DNA of 64,000 nt, taken from assembly GCF_003841505.1 (NCBI RefSeq), contig NZ_REGA01000004.1, forward strand, positions 186,001 to 250,000, given 5' to 3'. The notes under the pieces were generated by a model. The model searched no databases. It was given only the letters and a program-made list of their open reading frames with translations, and had not been told where the DNA came from. The position numbers and the translations under genes were made by a program. Every line of letters starts with the position of its first letter. The first letter of the stretch is position 1. This document shows positions 51,862 to 60,719 of the stretch, in pieces. Origin of the DNA: Natrarchaeobius chitinivorans. GTDB lineage: Archaea > Halobacteriota > Halobacteria > Halobacteriales > Natrialbaceae.

Positions 51862-52791
51862 ATGTCCCTCGTCCTGCCGAGCGAACTCGTCGTCGACCGA
51901 TTTTTGCCGACGGTACGTGCGATGCTCGCGGCGCGACTCACCGACCGCGGCATGACCCAACAGGAGATCGCCGCGAACCTCGGCGTCACGCAGGCGGCAG
52001 TGAGCAAGTACGTAAGCGGCGACGGCGGCGGCGACGATCGATTCCGAGACGATCCCGAAACCGTCGCGACGGTCGACCGCATCGCCGACGGACTCACGAG
52101 CGGGGAGATGGACGGCTACGACGCGCTGGCGGAACTGCTCTCGCTCGTGCGCAGCCTCGAGGATCGCGGACCGATCTGTGAACTCCACGAGGAGGAGATG
52201 CCCGAACTCAGGGGACTGGGTTGTGACCTGTGCGTTCGGGGACTCGATCCCGACGTCCGAGCGGAGCGGGACGTCCTGACCAACGTCCGGACGGCGGCGC
52301 GGACCCTTGCGTCGACGCCAGGGATGGCCGAGATCATCCCCAACGTCGGCACGAACGTCGGGATGGCTCTGCCCGACGCCCGCGACGAAACCGACGTCGC
52401 GGCGATTCCCGGCCGGATCTACGCCATGAGCGGCCGGATCGAGATCCCCGCGAATCCGGAGTTCGGCGCATCGAAACACGTCGCGACGGCCGTCCTCGCC
52501 GCCACCGACGTCGATCCCGACATTCGGGCCGCGATCAACGTCGCCACCGACGACACGCTGCTCGAGGCCGCGCGAGAACGCGGGATCGATCCGCTCGAGT
52601 TCGACGCCGATTACGAGGACCGCGGCGAACACCTCCGGGATCGGTTCGACGAACGCGATACCGTGCCCCGCGTCGCCTTCCACCGCGGCGCGTTCGGGAT
52701 CGAACCGACGACCTACGTGTTCGGGTCGTCGGCCAGCGACGCGGCGGATCTCCTCGACGCGTTGCTCGAGGGGTCGTCGATGGAACGCTAA
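51862..52791 (+). CDS. thiR: HTH-ThiN thiamine regulator (ThiR-type)
   Basis: A 309-residue fusion. The N-terminal DNA-binding domain has LTDRGMTQQEIAANLGVTQA followed by AVSKYVSG (about 27-54). A cysteine-containing linker (CELHEEEMPELRGLGCDLC) follows. The ThiN domain spans about residues 125-305 (GMAEIIPNVGTNVGMALPDA, RDETDVAAIPGRI and TTYVFGSSASDAADLL). ThiN binds thiamine phosphate in bacterial and archaeal enzymes; HTH-ThiN fusions act as thiamine-pathway repressors in haloarchaea. No thi gene is adjacent in the window. Confidence 0.9.
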   Translation: MSLVLPSELVVDRFLPTVRAMLAARLTDRGMTQQEIAANLGVTQAAVSKYVSGDGGGDDRFRDDPETVATVDRIADGLTSGEMDGYDALAELLSLVRSLEDRGPICELHEEEMPELRGLGCDLCVRGLDPDVRAERDVLTNVRTAARTLASTPGMAEIIPNVGTNVGMALPDARDETDVAAIPGRIYAMSGRIEIPANPEFGASKHVATAVLAATDVDPDIRAAINVATDDTLLEAARERGIDPLEFDADYEDRGEHLRDRFDERDTVPRVAFHRGAFGIEPTTYVFGSSASDAADLLDALLEGSSMER

Positions 52792-52890
52792 ACCACCCGC
52801 CCTCCCTCGCTCGAGGTCGACTGGTCCGCTCTCCTGGCGGGTGAGATCGTCGCCTCGAAAACGGTGAGACCGCGAATCGTCTCGAGAGTT

Positions 52891-53016
52891 TCAGAACAGT
52901 CCGAGGAGCAATCGGAGCGGGATTCCAATCGCGAAGATCGCGATCAGGGCCGCCGTCGCGAAGACGACGACGGGCGGCAACACCCCTTCTTCGAACTCGA
53001 ACAGGATATCGACCAT
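52891..53016 (-). CDS. 41-residue single-pass membrane peptide
   Basis: A short frame starting ATG at 53016 and ending TGA at 52891. It encodes MVDILFEFEEGVLPPVVV, then a hydrophobic helix (FATAALIAIFAIGIPLRL) and LLLGLF. Strong third-position G/C use and the clean signal-anchor pattern argue for a real gene. It lies 120 bases downstream of rps2 on the same strand, so it could share the ribosomal operon transcript. No function can be assigned. Confidence 0.6.
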   Translation of the reverse strand: MVDILFEFEEGVLPPVVVFATAALIAIFAIGIPLRLLLGLF

Positions 53017-53136
53017 ACGGGCGTTACCGATGGCACTCACCTAACTCCTTCGTTCCAGCTCCGCTGGCGACCAGCGTCGCGACTCGCAGACCAGTATCGA
53101 AAACCGCGAAAACGTCGGCTTCGAAATCGAACGGAG

Positions 53137-53964
53137 TTATACGACGCTCTCGAAGTCCTCGAGCGAGTACGACGGTTCGGCACCGCGACGATCGAGAACC
53201 TCGTTTGCGAGCAGCCAGTAGACGACGGAGAGAGCCTTTCGACCCTTGTTGTTCGTCGGAACGACGAGATCGACGTTGCTGACCTGGTTGTTCGAGTCAC
53301 ACATCGCGATGACCGGGATGCCCACCGTGATCGCCTCTTTGACGGCCTGGGCGTCGCCGATCGGGTCCGTAACGACGACGACGTCCGGTTCGATGTAGCC
53401 GTCGTACTTCGGATTCGTGAGCGTTCCCGGAATGAATCGCCCCGTTCGGGCTCGAGCGCCGACCGCTTCCGCGAACTTCTCGGCCGGGAAGCGACCGTAC
53501 TGGCGACTCGAGGTCACGAGGATCTGTTCGGGGGAGTAGTTCGCGAGGAAGTTCGCAGCCGTTCGGATACGGCCGTCGGTCTTCGAGACGTCGAGGACGT
53601 AGAGACCGTCGGTTCGGACGCGGTGGATGAACCGCTCCATGTCCTTGGTCTTTTGCTGAGTGCCGATGTGGACACCGGCACCGAGATAGTCCTCGACGGG
53701 GATGAGAAGGTCGGCCTCCTCGTCGCTCATTACGTCGTCGTCGAGGGTCGGTCCTGCGTCTTCGACGTCGGACTCGTCCTCGTCGTCGACCGCTGGTTCG
53801 GCGTCCGCGTCGGCCTCGTCGACCTCCGCGTCCGCGGGTTGTTCGTCGGCTGGCTCGACGTCCTCGGCAGGGTCGGCGGCGGGGCCAGCCCCTTCGGCTG
53901 GCTCCTCGTCGATCTCCTCCTCGGCGGCGTCGAGCCCTTCGTGGGTTGCGTCGTTGTCTGTCAT
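53137..53964 (-). CDS. rps2: Ribosomal protein S2 with acidic N-terminal extension
   Basis: A 275-residue archaeal uS2. The conserved fold starts near residue 85 ([20 protein letters not shown]), with [16 protein letters not shown] and [16 protein letters not shown] later. It is preceded by about 80 residues that are mostly Asp, Glu and Ala, typical for haloarchaeal S2. The start overlaps the eno stop (ATGA), which fixes the start at 53964. Last core gene before the insertion that separates it from mvk. Confidence 0.96.
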   Translation of the reverse strand: MTDNDATHEGLDAAEEEIDEEPAEGAGPAADPAEDVEPADEQPADAEVDEADADAEPAVDDEDESDVEDAGPTLDDDVMSDEEADLLIPVEDYLGAGVHIGTQQKTKDMERFIHRVRTDGLYVLDVSKTDGRIRTAANFLANYSPEQILVTSSRQYGRFPAEKFAEAVGARARTGRFIPGTLTNPKYDGYIEPDVVVVTDPIGDAQAVKEAITVGIPVIAMCDSNNQVSNVDLVVPTNNKGRKALSVVYWLLANEVLDRRGAEPSYSLEDFESVV

Positions 53965-55208
53965 GTCGCGTCGTCTGCGATTCTGATGAGCTCGTTCAGT
54001 TTTGCGGTTCGCTCGCCGCCGACGGCACCCGTCTTGATGAACGGGGCGTCGGTCCCAACGGCGAGGTGTGCGATCGTCGCGTCCTCGGTTTCGCCCGAGC
54101 GATGGGAGACGACCGAATCGTAGCCGTTCTCGGTCGCGAGTTCGATCGCGTCGAAGGCGTCGGTCAGCGTCCCGATCTGGTTGGGCTTGATCAGGATGCT
54201 GTTCGCCGCTCCGACGTCGATTCCCTCCTCGAGTCGGACCGTGTTGGTGACGAACAGGTCGTCGCCACAGATCAGCGTTCGGTCCGCTCGCGAGTCGTGG
54301 CCGCTTGCAGCTCCCGCGTCGCCAACTCGATCGGTGAGTTCGGCGAACCCGTCGTAATCGTTCTCGTCGAGCGGATCCTCGACGTAGACGAGATCGTACT
54401 CGTCGATCAGCTCGGCGATGTAGTCGATCTGTTCGTCGGGATCGCGACTGATTCCCGCGGACTCGTACTCGTAGGTCTCCGAGTCGGCGTCGTACATCTC
54501 GGCGGCTGCGACGTCGAGTCCGAACCGAATCTCGAAGCCGACCTCGGCTTCGACCTGCGAGACCGCCTCGTCGACGATCTCGAAGGCGGTCTCGTCGTCG
54601 ATCGACGGGGCCCACGCGCCTTCGTCGCCTTTCCCCGAGGGAACGCCGCGTTCCTCGAGTAGATCCGCGACGGTGGCGTGGACGTCCGCGTTCGCGAAGA
54701 CGGCGTCTTCGACGCTCGGCGCGCCGACGGGCGCGGAGAGAAACTCCTGGATGTCGGTCGCGTCGGCGGCGTGCTCGCCCCCGCCGACGACGTTTCCGAG
54801 CGGGATCGGGAAGTTCTCGCCGCGGAACGTCCCGCCGAGGTGCTGGAACAGCGGCGCGCCGAGCACGTCGGCACCCGCCTTCGCAGCGGCCATCGAGATC
54901 GCGACAGCGCTGTTCGCGCCGATCTTCGAGAAGTCGTCGGTACCGTCCGCGGCGCGCAAGATGGCGTCGACCTCGCGTTGATTACCGGCATAAGCCTCAC
55001 CGACGAGGCGCGAAACGGCGTGTTCGCGGGCGGCAGCGATCGCCTCGGTCGGCGGTCGCTCGATCGCCTCGTATTCGCCCGTGCTCGCCCCGCTTGGAGC
55101 TGCTGCGCGGCCGAATCCGCCACTTTCGGTCAACACGTCCGCCTCGACCGTCGGGTTTCCGCGGGAGTCGAGGATCCGTCTGAGCCGAACGTCGGTGATC
55201 AGCGTCAT
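53961..55208 (-). CDS. eno: Enolase (phosphopyruvate hydratase)
   Basis: A 415-residue glycolytic/gluconeogenic enzyme that interconverts 2-phosphoglycerate and phosphoenolpyruvate. Family residues are visible in [60 protein letters not shown] and [18 protein letters not shown]. The four-base overlap with rpoK on one side and rps2 on the other shows tight operon packing. A short Ala/Gly/Ser/Asp loop ([16 protein letters not shown]) is inserted near residue 300, as in other haloarchaea. Confidence 0.96.
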   Translation of the reverse strand: MTLITDVRLRRILDSRGNPTVEADVLTESGGFGRAAAPSGASTGEYEAIERPPTEAIAAAREHAVSRLVGEAYAGNQREVDAILRAADGTDDFSKIGANSAVAISMAAAKAGADVLGAPLFQHLGGTFRGENFPIPLGNVVGGGEHAADATDIQEFLSAPVGAPSVEDAVFANADVHATVADLLEERGVPSGKGDEGAWAPSIDDETAFEIVDEAVSQVEAEVGFEIRFGLDVAAAEMYDADSETYEYESAGISRDPDEQIDYIAELIDEYDLVYVEDPLDENDYDGFAELTDRVGDAGAASGHDSRADRTLICGDDLFVTNTVRLEEGIDVGAANSILIKPNQIGTLTDAFDAIELATENGYDSVVSHRSGETEDATIAHLAVGTDAPFIKTGAVGGERTAKLNELIRIADDAT

Positions 55209-55390
55209 TGAAACCGTTCCCCTCGGTCGACGGTAAAGGGCAACACGCCGGCGTCGTACTCTTCGGCGGCGATCAGGATCGGCTGGGTCTGATCGGTCTC
55301 GATCAACACCGGTGCCCCGTAGGACACCTGCAGTGCTCGAGCGCCGAGAATCCGTGCTTTCTCGTAGCGATTGTGGTGTTGTTGTTGCAT
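55205..55390 (-). CDS. rpoK: RNA polymerase subunit K
   Basis: A 61-residue archaeal Rpo6/RpoK, the homologue of bacterial omega and eukaryal Rpb6. [20 protein letters not shown] and the closing beta-strand ([15 protein letters not shown]) match the family. It starts with Gln/His-rich MQQQHHNR. It overlaps eno by four bases. Confidence 0.93.
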   Translation of the reverse strand: MQQQHHNRYEKARILGARALQVSYGAPVLIETDQTQPILIAAEEYDAGVLPFTVDRGERFQ

Positions 55391-55391
55391 G

Positions 55392-55586
55392 TTACTGGTA
55401 CGGAGAGACGACGTCGACCAGGTCGGTGTGACTGACGAGCATGCGTCGACAGCAGTAGCGGTCGACGGCGAGTTCGTCGAGGACCTGCTGTGGATCCTCG
55501 TCGCCCTCGTTTGCTCGCTCGTCGAACTCTTCCCAGTGTTCGCCGACGACGTTACCACAGGTGAAACACCGAACCGGTACCATCAT
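55392..55586 (-). CDS. rpoN: RNA polymerase subunit N
   Basis: A 64-residue archaeal Rpo10. The zinc site has the expected CFTCG (C7, C10) and the adjacent pair C45-C46 in DRYCCRRML. Two consecutive ATG codons at the start; I used the outer one, as in related proteins. Followed by rpoK one base later. Confidence 0.95.
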   Translation of the reverse strand: MMVPVRCFTCGNVVGEHWEEFDERANEGDEDPQQVLDELAVDRYCCRRMLVSHTDLVDVVSPYQ

Positions 55587-55598
55587 ACCTGAATCACC

Positions 55599-55997
55599 TC
55601 AGCGGTACGATTTCTGGTAGCGAGCCCGAGCGCCGGGGCCGCCCCACTTTTTCGGTTCGGACTGGCGAACGTCGTTGACCAGCAGCGAGCGATCGAACTC
55701 CATGAACGCGTCGCGGAGTTCGGCGTCGTTCGTGTGCTGGACGATGCCGCGAGCGATGGCGGTGCGGACGGCGTCGGCCTGTCCGCTGATACCGCCGCCC
55801 TCGACGCTGACGTCGATGTCCATCTCGCTTCGAAGCTCGTCGCCGGCGATGCGAAACGGCTCGAGCATCTTGAGACGGGACATCTCGGGTTCGACCAGTT
55901 CGACCGGTTTGGAGTCGATTCGTACGCGGCCTTCCCCCTCGCGTACGGTGGCGCGAGCGACGGCCGTCTTCTTCTTTCCACTCGTGTTCGTTACCAT
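55599..55997 (-). CDS. rps9: Ribosomal protein S9
   Basis: A 132-residue archaeal uS9. Conserved parts are [38 protein letters not shown] and the basic end [17 protein letters not shown] that reaches into the decoding site. It overlaps rpl13 by seven bases. Confidence 0.97.
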   Translation of the reverse strand: MVTNTSGKKKTAVARATVREGEGRVRIDSKPVELVEPEMSRLKMLEPFRIAGDELRSEMDIDVSVEGGGISGQADAVRTAIARGIVQHTNDAELRDAFMEFDRSLLVNDVRQSEPKKWGGPGARARYQKSYR

Positions 55998-56440
55998 CTG
56001 ACGTTAGCACCGAGTTGTTCGGAGACTTCGCCCAGGTGGACGAAGCGAATGTTCGACAGGCGATCCAGCGACGTGTCTTCGATGATCTCCGCCTCGCGAT
56101 CGTCGTCGTCCTCGTAGGGATTGCCGACGTAAACGCGGACGTTCTCGAGCGCCTCGCGGCCGCGGGGCTTCTTGTACGGAAGCATGCCCCGGACCGAGCG
56201 CTTGAAGATCGTGTCCGGTCGACGCGGGTAGTACGGTCCGTTGTCGGAACCGAGTTGCAGACGCTTGCGATAGGTCTCGAAGACGTCCTCTTTGTCGCCG
56301 GTGATGACGGCGTCTTCGGCGTTGACGATGGCGATGGTGTCGCCCTCGAGGGCGCGCTGTGCGACCTCGCTTGCGACGCGACCGAGAATGCAGTCGCGGG
56401 CGTCGACGACGACGTCCGCGTCGAACTCGGCGACGCTCAT
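55991..56440 (-). CDS. rpl13: Ribosomal protein L13
   Basis: A 149-residue archaeal uL13. [20 protein letters not shown] at the start, then [11 protein letters not shown] and [14 protein letters not shown] are family hallmarks. An acidic [13 protein letters not shown] segment precedes the C-terminal strand. It overlaps rpl18e by four bases and rps9 by seven. Confidence 0.97.
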   Translation of the reverse strand: MSVAEFDADVVVDARDCILGRVASEVAQRALEGDTIAIVNAEDAVITGDKEDVFETYRKRLQLGSDNGPYYPRRPDTIFKRSVRGMLPYKKPRGREALENVRVYVGNPYEDDDDREAEIIEDTSLDRLSNIRFVHLGEVSEQLGANVRW

Positions 56441-56790
56441 CGGATCACCCGTACGCCGGATCCGTCGGGGTTCTCTTCGAGCGCTTGCTCGAGCGGTACC
56501 GGGTCGCCGACCTGTTCGATCTTCGTCTCTGCGGACGAAGAGAAGTCGACGGCCGCAACCGTGACGTTCTTCTGTAGTGCGCCGGATCCCAGTACTTTAC
56601 CGGGAACGACGACGGTCTCTTCTTCGCGTGCGTATCGCTCGATTCGGCCCAGGTTCACCTCTGCGTGGGTTCGTCGGGGCTTCTCGAGACGATCCGCGAC
56701 ATCTCGCCAGACGTCGGCGTCCGAGTTACGGGACGTCGACTTCAACTCGGCGATGAGATCGGTAAGCCTCGGGTTAGTCTTGCTACTCAT
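56437..56790 (-). CDS. rpl18e: Ribosomal protein L18e
   Basis: A 117-residue archaeal eL18. Family parts are [35 protein letters not shown] and [18 protein letters not shown] at 56790 (MSSKTNPRL) is favoured over a longer frame that runs into the tRNA region. First protein gene after tRNA-Leu in the rpl18e-rpl13-rps9-rpoN-rpoK-eno-rps2 operon. Confidence 0.96.
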   Translation of the reverse strand: MSSKTNPRLTDLIAELKSTSRNSDADVWRDVADRLEKPRRTHAEVNLGRIERYAREEETVVVPGKVLGSGALQKNVTVAAVDFSSSAETKIEQVGDPVPLEQALEENPDGSGVRVIR

Positions 56791-56869
56791 TAGTTTCCTC
56801 CAAATAGCTGCAATCGCTCGCGGACGTGAAACGTCCCTCGAGCGTCGTTGGAATCGGTCCGACAGAAGC

Positions 56870-56892
56870 ATGCAGGGAGCAGGATTTGAACC
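56870..56892 (-). other. Duplicated 3' end of tRNA-Leu
   Basis: atgcagggagcaggatttga plus acc is identical to the 3' end of the intact tRNA-Leu gene at 56996-57018. The bases that should complete the T-stem here do not pair. The copy is thus a tRNA fragment, as is left by elements that integrate at tRNA 3' ends, or a simple duplication. It sits between rpl18e and the real tRNA-Leu. Confidence 0.75.
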
Positions 56893-56996
56893 GCCGGGAG
56901 ACAGTCGGTCTCGCGTGTGCTCGACCGCTGTGACTCCCGTGGCTCAAACCTGTCCGTTCCATTTTCACGGCTCTTCGGTCGATCGAGCCGGAAAAA

Positions 56997-57081
56997 TGCA
57001 GGGAGCAGGATTTGAACCTGCGGACTCCTACGAGACAGCGCCCTGAACGCTGCGCCGTTGGCCAGACTTGGCTATCCCTGC
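56997..57081 (-). tRNA. tRNA-Leu (anticodon CAG)
   Basis: An 85-base class II tRNA. The acceptor GCAGGGA pairs with TCCCTGC, with discriminator A. The D-arm is TAGCCAAGTCTGGCCAACGG, the anticodon loop is GTTCAGGGC, the T-arm is GCAGGTTCAAATCCTGC, and a variable arm lies between. The CCA end is not encoded. It stands between rpoD and rpl18e, as in other haloarchaea. Confidence 0.93.
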
Positions 57082-57211
57082 TCGCGCTTCTACCTATCCG
57101 TCGCCCCTTCAAACCCCTTTCGATTCCAGTGTTCGATCCGTCGGCGGTCTCGTCGCTCACGGCGCCGGCGAGCGGATCGCGTCGGTCGGGTCGAGGGCGT
57201 CGGGTCATAGT

Positions 57212-57961
57212 TTACAACTGTACTGCGTCTTCGAGTTCGGTCGCACGCGTCTCGATCGTGTCCGCGGCTCGCGTGACCAGCTCTTCGACCGAGACGGAAC
57301 CGTCCGTCTCCACGTGGAAGACGAAGGCGTTCGGAACGTCTTCGATCTCCACTTGCTGATCGGGATAGCGGTTCGTGAGGTCGTGGTCGAACTCGCTGGT
57401 TGGAACGAGTTCGCCGTCGTCTTCGATGACGCCGCGGACGATCCGTTCTTCCTGTTGTTCGAACTCGGGAAGCTCGCCGACGACCTCGACGCGCTGGAGG
57501 TGTCGGTAGCCGACCGCCACGCCGCCCTGGTGTTTGGCGTGGTTCTTCCCGCGATCGAGAGCGGCCTCCGCCTCGGCTTCGAGGCGCTGGCCGTCTTTGA
57601 GCTCGATGATCGGAACGTTCTCGTCTGCGGGCTGGACGAGACTGTCACTCGAGACGAGATTGCCCGAGTAAGCGGTGGCCGGCCCTTCGACGTCGATCGA
57701 GAGCGTGACGGTGTCGTCCTCGACGAATTCGCCTTCCGGCGGGGTTGTAAGCGGAACGAGTCCCAGCCGGAGCGCGAGCTGTTCGTCGAACATGACCGAC
57801 GAGTTCTCGATGAACCGGACGGTGTCGATCGCCATCGTCGGCACGTCGGCGACCATCGCTCGACGGATGCCGTTTGCAAACGCGGGCGTTACGCCGCGGA
57901 CGAGAAACCGCGCGTCGCGATCCTCGCGTTCGACGAACTCGACGTCGTACTCCTCTGTCAT
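57212..57961 (-). CDS. rpoD: RNA polymerase subunit D
   Basis: A 249-residue Rpo3 (alpha-like, Rpb3 homologue) that nucleates assembly of the polymerase. Family parts: [40 protein letters not shown] and the C-terminal [20 protein letters not shown]. It contains no cysteine at all, so unlike some archaeal subunit D proteins it cannot bind an iron-sulfur cluster. Four bases separate it from rps11. Confidence 0.97.
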   Translation of the reverse strand: MTEEYDVEFVEREDRDARFLVRGVTPAFANGIRRAMVADVPTMAIDTVRFIENSSVMFDEQLALRLGLVPLTTPPEGEFVEDDTVTLSIDVEGPATAYSGNLVSSDSLVQPADENVPIIELKDGQRLEAEAEAALDRGKNHAKHQGGVAVGYRHLQRVEVVGELPEFEQQEERIVRGVIEDDGELVPTSEFDHDLTNRYPDQQVEIEDVPNAFVFHVETDGSVSVEELVTRAADTIETRATELEDAVQL

Positions 57962-57965
57962 GGAT

Positions 57966-58352
57966 CTAGTAGCCGCCCTTGCCTTTCGGTGCGCGCGATC
58001 CGTCGTGTGGGATCGGGGTCACGTCTTCGATACGACCGATTTCGATCCCGGAGCGTGCGAGCGCACGGATCGTCGCCTGTGCGCCGGGCCCAGGGGATTT
58101 CTGCAGGTTTCCGCCGGGACCTCGGACGCGAACGTGCAGGCCAGTGATTCCTGCTGCTTTCACTTCTTCGGCGACGGACTCGGCCATCTGCATGGCCGCG
58201 TACGGCGACGCTTCGTCGCGGTTCTGTTTCACTGCCGTCCCGCCGGAGGACTTCGCGATCGTCTCGGCGCCCGTGAGATCGGTCACGGTCATGACGGTGT
58301 TGTTGAACGATGCGTGCACGTGGGCGACTCCCCACTTGTCGTCGTCTGCCAT
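57966..58352 (-). CDS. rps11: Ribosomal protein S11
   Basis: A 128-residue archaeal uS11. [20 protein letters not shown], the [18 protein letters not shown] loop and the end [19 protein letters not shown] are diagnostic. One base separates its ATG from the rps4 stop. Confidence 0.97.
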   Translation of the reverse strand: MADDDKWGVAHVHASFNNTVMTVTDLTGAETIAKSSGGTAVKQNRDEASPYAAMQMAESVAEEVKAAGITGLHVRVRGPGGNLQKSPGPGAQATIRALARSGIEIGRIEDVTPIPHDGSRAPKGKGGY

Positions 58353-58353
58353 G

Positions 58354-58875
58354 TTACTGTCCCTCCGCTCGTTCTGGGTGGAGTTCGTCCGCGAGTGGAC
58401 TGTTCTCGTCGAACTCGATGCGGTCTTCCTCGTCGACGTCGACGACGTACGACGGGATTCGGTGGCGCTGACCGTCGACGACGATGTGTCCGTGCGAGAT
58501 GAACTGCCTGGCCTGCTGGGTCGTGTTCGCGAGTCCTTTTCGGTAGACGACCGTCTGCAGTCGCCGCTCCAAGACGTCCTCGATCTCGAGACCGAGGATG
58601 TCGCCGAGGTCGTCTTCCTCGTCGAGGACTCCGACGCGTTTGAGTCGTCCGAGGAATTCCTCGGAGCGACGGACGACGGTTTCGTCGCCCTGTGGCTGAC
58701 CGAGCAGCTCTCGTGCCTCGCGTCGGTACGAACGGAGCTCGGACTGTGCACGCCAGAGCTCTTCTTTGTTCGAGAGGCCGTACCGGTCGACCAGCGAGTG
58801 CTCGTTGGCGATCCGTTCACCCTGGTACGGATGATTCGGCGTCTCGTACAGCTTGGTGTTCGTTCCCAGTGGCAT
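58354..58875 (-). CDS. rps4: Ribosomal protein S4
   Basis: A 173-residue archaeal uS4. [20 protein letters not shown] begins the protein, and the S4 RNA-binding domain follows with [20 protein letters not shown], then [20 protein letters not shown]. The acidic tail ends in ERAEGQ. It overlaps rps13 by one base. Confidence 0.97.
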   Translation of the reverse strand: MPLGTNTKLYETPNHPYQGERIANEHSLVDRYGLSNKEELWRAQSELRSYRREARELLGQPQGDETVVRRSEEFLGRLKRVGVLDEEDDLGDILGLEIEDVLERRLQTVVYRKGLANTTQQARQFISHGHIVVDGQRHRIPSYVVDVDEEDRIEFDENSPLADELHPERAEGQ

Positions 58876-59390
58876 TATTCGTCGTCCTCCGCCGCCTCTT
58901 CAGCCTGTTCTTCGCGGATCTCTTCGACGTTGACTCCGATAGTCCCCTCCGTACGACCGGTGGACTTGGTTCGCTGTCCGCGAACCTTCTGGCCGCGCTT
59001 GTGGCGAACCCCTTTGTAGGAGTCGATCATCTTCATCCGGTTGATGTCGTGTTGACGAGTCAACTGGAGATCGTTTCCGGTCTCGTGAGTCGTCTCGCCG
59101 GTGTAGAAGTCCGCCTGGCGGTTGTTGAGCCAGTCCGGAACGTTCCCGGCGTAGTTCTCTACGATCGAAACGACCTCGTCGATCACGTCGTCGTCGAGCC
59201 GACCGAACGTTGCCGTCCGGTCGACGTCAGCCTCGTCGGCGATGATGCGGGCGGTTCGTCGACCGATCCCGTTCATCTCCGAGAGCGAGCGCTCGACGGA
59301 CTTCGTCCCATCGAGGTCGGTCTGACCGATGCGAACGAAGTACCGAAGGTCTTCGTCGTCCTGTTGTTCTTGAGAGTCTTCCTCGCTCAT
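58875..59390 (-). CDS. rps13: Ribosomal protein S13
   Basis: A 171-residue archaeal uS13. [36 protein letters not shown] and the basic [20 protein letters not shown] are family signatures. An acidic tail ([16 protein letters not shown]) follows. First gene of the rps13-rps4-rps11-rpoD group. Just before the ATG the transcript leader is a CA-dinucleotide run (59391-59407). Confidence 0.97.
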   Translation of the reverse strand: MSEEDSQEQQDDEDLRYFVRIGQTDLDGTKSVERSLSEMNGIGRRTARIIADEADVDRTATFGRLDDDVIDEVVSIVENYAGNVPDWLNNRQADFYTGETTHETGNDLQLTRQHDINRMKMIDSYKGVRHKRGQKVRGQRTKSTGRTEGTIGVNVEEIREEQAEEAAEDDE

Positions 59391-59407
59391 GTGTGGTGTG
59401 TGTGTGT
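59391..59407 (-). repeat. CA-repeat leader immediately upstream of rps13
   Basis: On the minus strand the bases before the ATG read CACACACACACCACAC, broken only once. An unstructured CA-rich leader would leave the start codon open. There is no purine-rich ribosome-binding site in it. Confidence 0.7.
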
Positions 59408-59535
59408 CTGGTCTGTGCGCGTTGCATTATCGACTGACGGAAAACGCCAGTCTTGCTGGCGGACAACGGTCAGTGATCGCCCGATCGCATCCGATCGGCC
59501 GTAAACCGGTCTGTCCGACAGCAACGTGTATCCGA

Positions 59536-59618
59536 CGTCGCGGCGGGGATTTGAACCCCGGAGGCTTGACGCCACATGGTTAGCAACCATGCGCCTTGGG
59601 CCGCTTGGCTACCACGAC
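59536..59618 (-). tRNA. tRNA-Ser (anticodon GCT)
   Basis: An 83-base class II tRNA. The acceptor GTCGTGG pairs with CCGCGAC (one G-T), with discriminator G. The anticodon stem-loop is CATGGTTGCTAACCATG with loop TTGCTAA. The variable arm is present, and the T-arm is CGGGGTTCAAATCCCCG. CCA not encoded. It lies upstream of rps13 in the same direction. Confidence 0.92.
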
Positions 59619-59754
59619 ACCGTGTCTGTATCGTCGCCCTTCCGGACTCGGGGACTGCGCCCCCTGCACGTATCGCACCAGAACCTACCCCCGTCGGGTA
59701 CTTAAGCGCAACGAAACTCGAGAACCGACCGACCGTCGGGAAAACCTTCACAGA

Positions 59755-59760
59755 CTTATG
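59755..59760 (+). promoter_or_regulatory. TATA-like box upstream of the DUF4129 gene
   Basis: cttatg is about 27 bases before the ATG at 59784. It is the only AT-rich hexamer in this position, which is consistent with a leaderless promoter. Confidence 0.35.
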
Positions 59761-59783
59761 TTCGGCAGTACAACAGATCGGCG

Positions 59784-60719
59784 ATGTCCCGGACTCGAAC
59801 CGTCACCCGAATCGCGGTCGCCCTCGTCGGTATCGCGGCGGTCGCGATGGCCGCGGCGACGATCTCCTCGCCCGTCGAACGCGGCGGAGACGGCGAACTC
59901 GGCGGAGACGGTCCGATCGGTATGCCGGCACAGGAATCAGGCGAAACAGCGTTCGAGGTGCCGTTTTTCCTCGAGGTACTCGTGTTCCTCCTTCTGGTTC
60001 TGGCAGCACTCGTCATCGTCTGGTACCTGCTCACCCATCCCCGGGAATTTTTCACACAGCTCGGCGTCGCCCTCGCGCTGTTGTTGCTCATCGCCGCCGT
60101 CTTCTGGGTCCTGCTCCGGTTCGGAGTGATCGATCCGAGCGCGCTGGAGGAGCCACCGCCGCCACCGCCGGAGGGAACGCCCGGCGACGGCGATCCAGGC
60201 GATGGCGAGAACGACCAACAGCCGTTCTCTATCGGCCCGTTGCTCCTCTTGCTCACCGCGTTGGCCTTCGTGCTGGCCGTCGCGGTGGCCTGGAGCACCG
60301 GCGGAGTCGGATCGTCGTCGAACTCGAGCGGGTCCGCTGGAGTCGACGGCGAGGACCCTGACGGAAGCCACGCGGCGGTCGCGGCGGCGGCCGGGCGGGC
60401 GGCGGATCGGATCGAATCGAGCGACGACGTCGACAACGAGGTATACCGCGCCTGGCTCGAGATGACGCGCCCGCTCGAGGTCGACCGCCCCGAAACGAGT
60501 ACGCCCGGCGAGTTCGCGGCGGCCGCCGTCGACGCCGGTCTCGCGCGAGAGGACGTCGCCGAACTCACGTCGCTGTTCGAGGACGTCAGATACGGCGACG
60601 AGGAAACCACCGGCCAGATGGAGACTCGAGCGACCGCCGTCTTGCGCCGGATCGAAGCCGAGTACGCCGACACCGAGGAAGCCCCGACCGACGGCGACGA
60701 GCCGGGTGAACGGACGTGA
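59784..60719 (+). CDS. DUF4129-domain membrane protein
   Basis: A 311-residue protein. An N-terminal signal or anchor segment (AVALVGIAAVAMAAATISS) is followed by two close helices (about 62-84 and 90-112), a Pro-rich loop (EEPPPPPPEGTPGD), a fourth helix (SIGPLLLLLTALAFVLAVAV) and a cytosolic DUF4129 domain with VYRAWLEMTRPLEVDRPETS and TPGEFAAAAVDAGLA. DUF4129 proteins accompany DUF58 and transglutaminase-like proteins in membrane complexes of unknown job. Its stop overlaps the DUF58 start (GTGA). Confidence 0.85.
   Translation: MSRTRTVTRIAVALVGIAAVAMAAATISSPVERGGDGELGGDGPIGMPAQESGETAFEVPFFLEVLVFLLLVLAALVIVWYLLTHPREFFTQLGVALALLLLIAAVFWVLLRFGVIDPSALEEPPPPPPEGTPGDGDPGDGENDQQPFSIGPLLLLLTALAFVLAVAVAWSTGGVGSSSNSSGSAGVDGEDPDGSHAAVAAAAGRAADRIESSDDVDNEVYRAWLEMTRPLEVDRPETSTPGEFAAAAVDAGLAREDVAELTSLFEDVRYGDEETTGQMETRATAVLRRIEAEYADTEEAPTDGDEPGERT

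Noticed and set aside
56870-56960. A second complete tRNA gene upstream of rpl18e
   Set aside because: Only the 3' 23 bases match a tRNA; the T-stem does not pair, and no anticodon or acceptor 5' strand is present.
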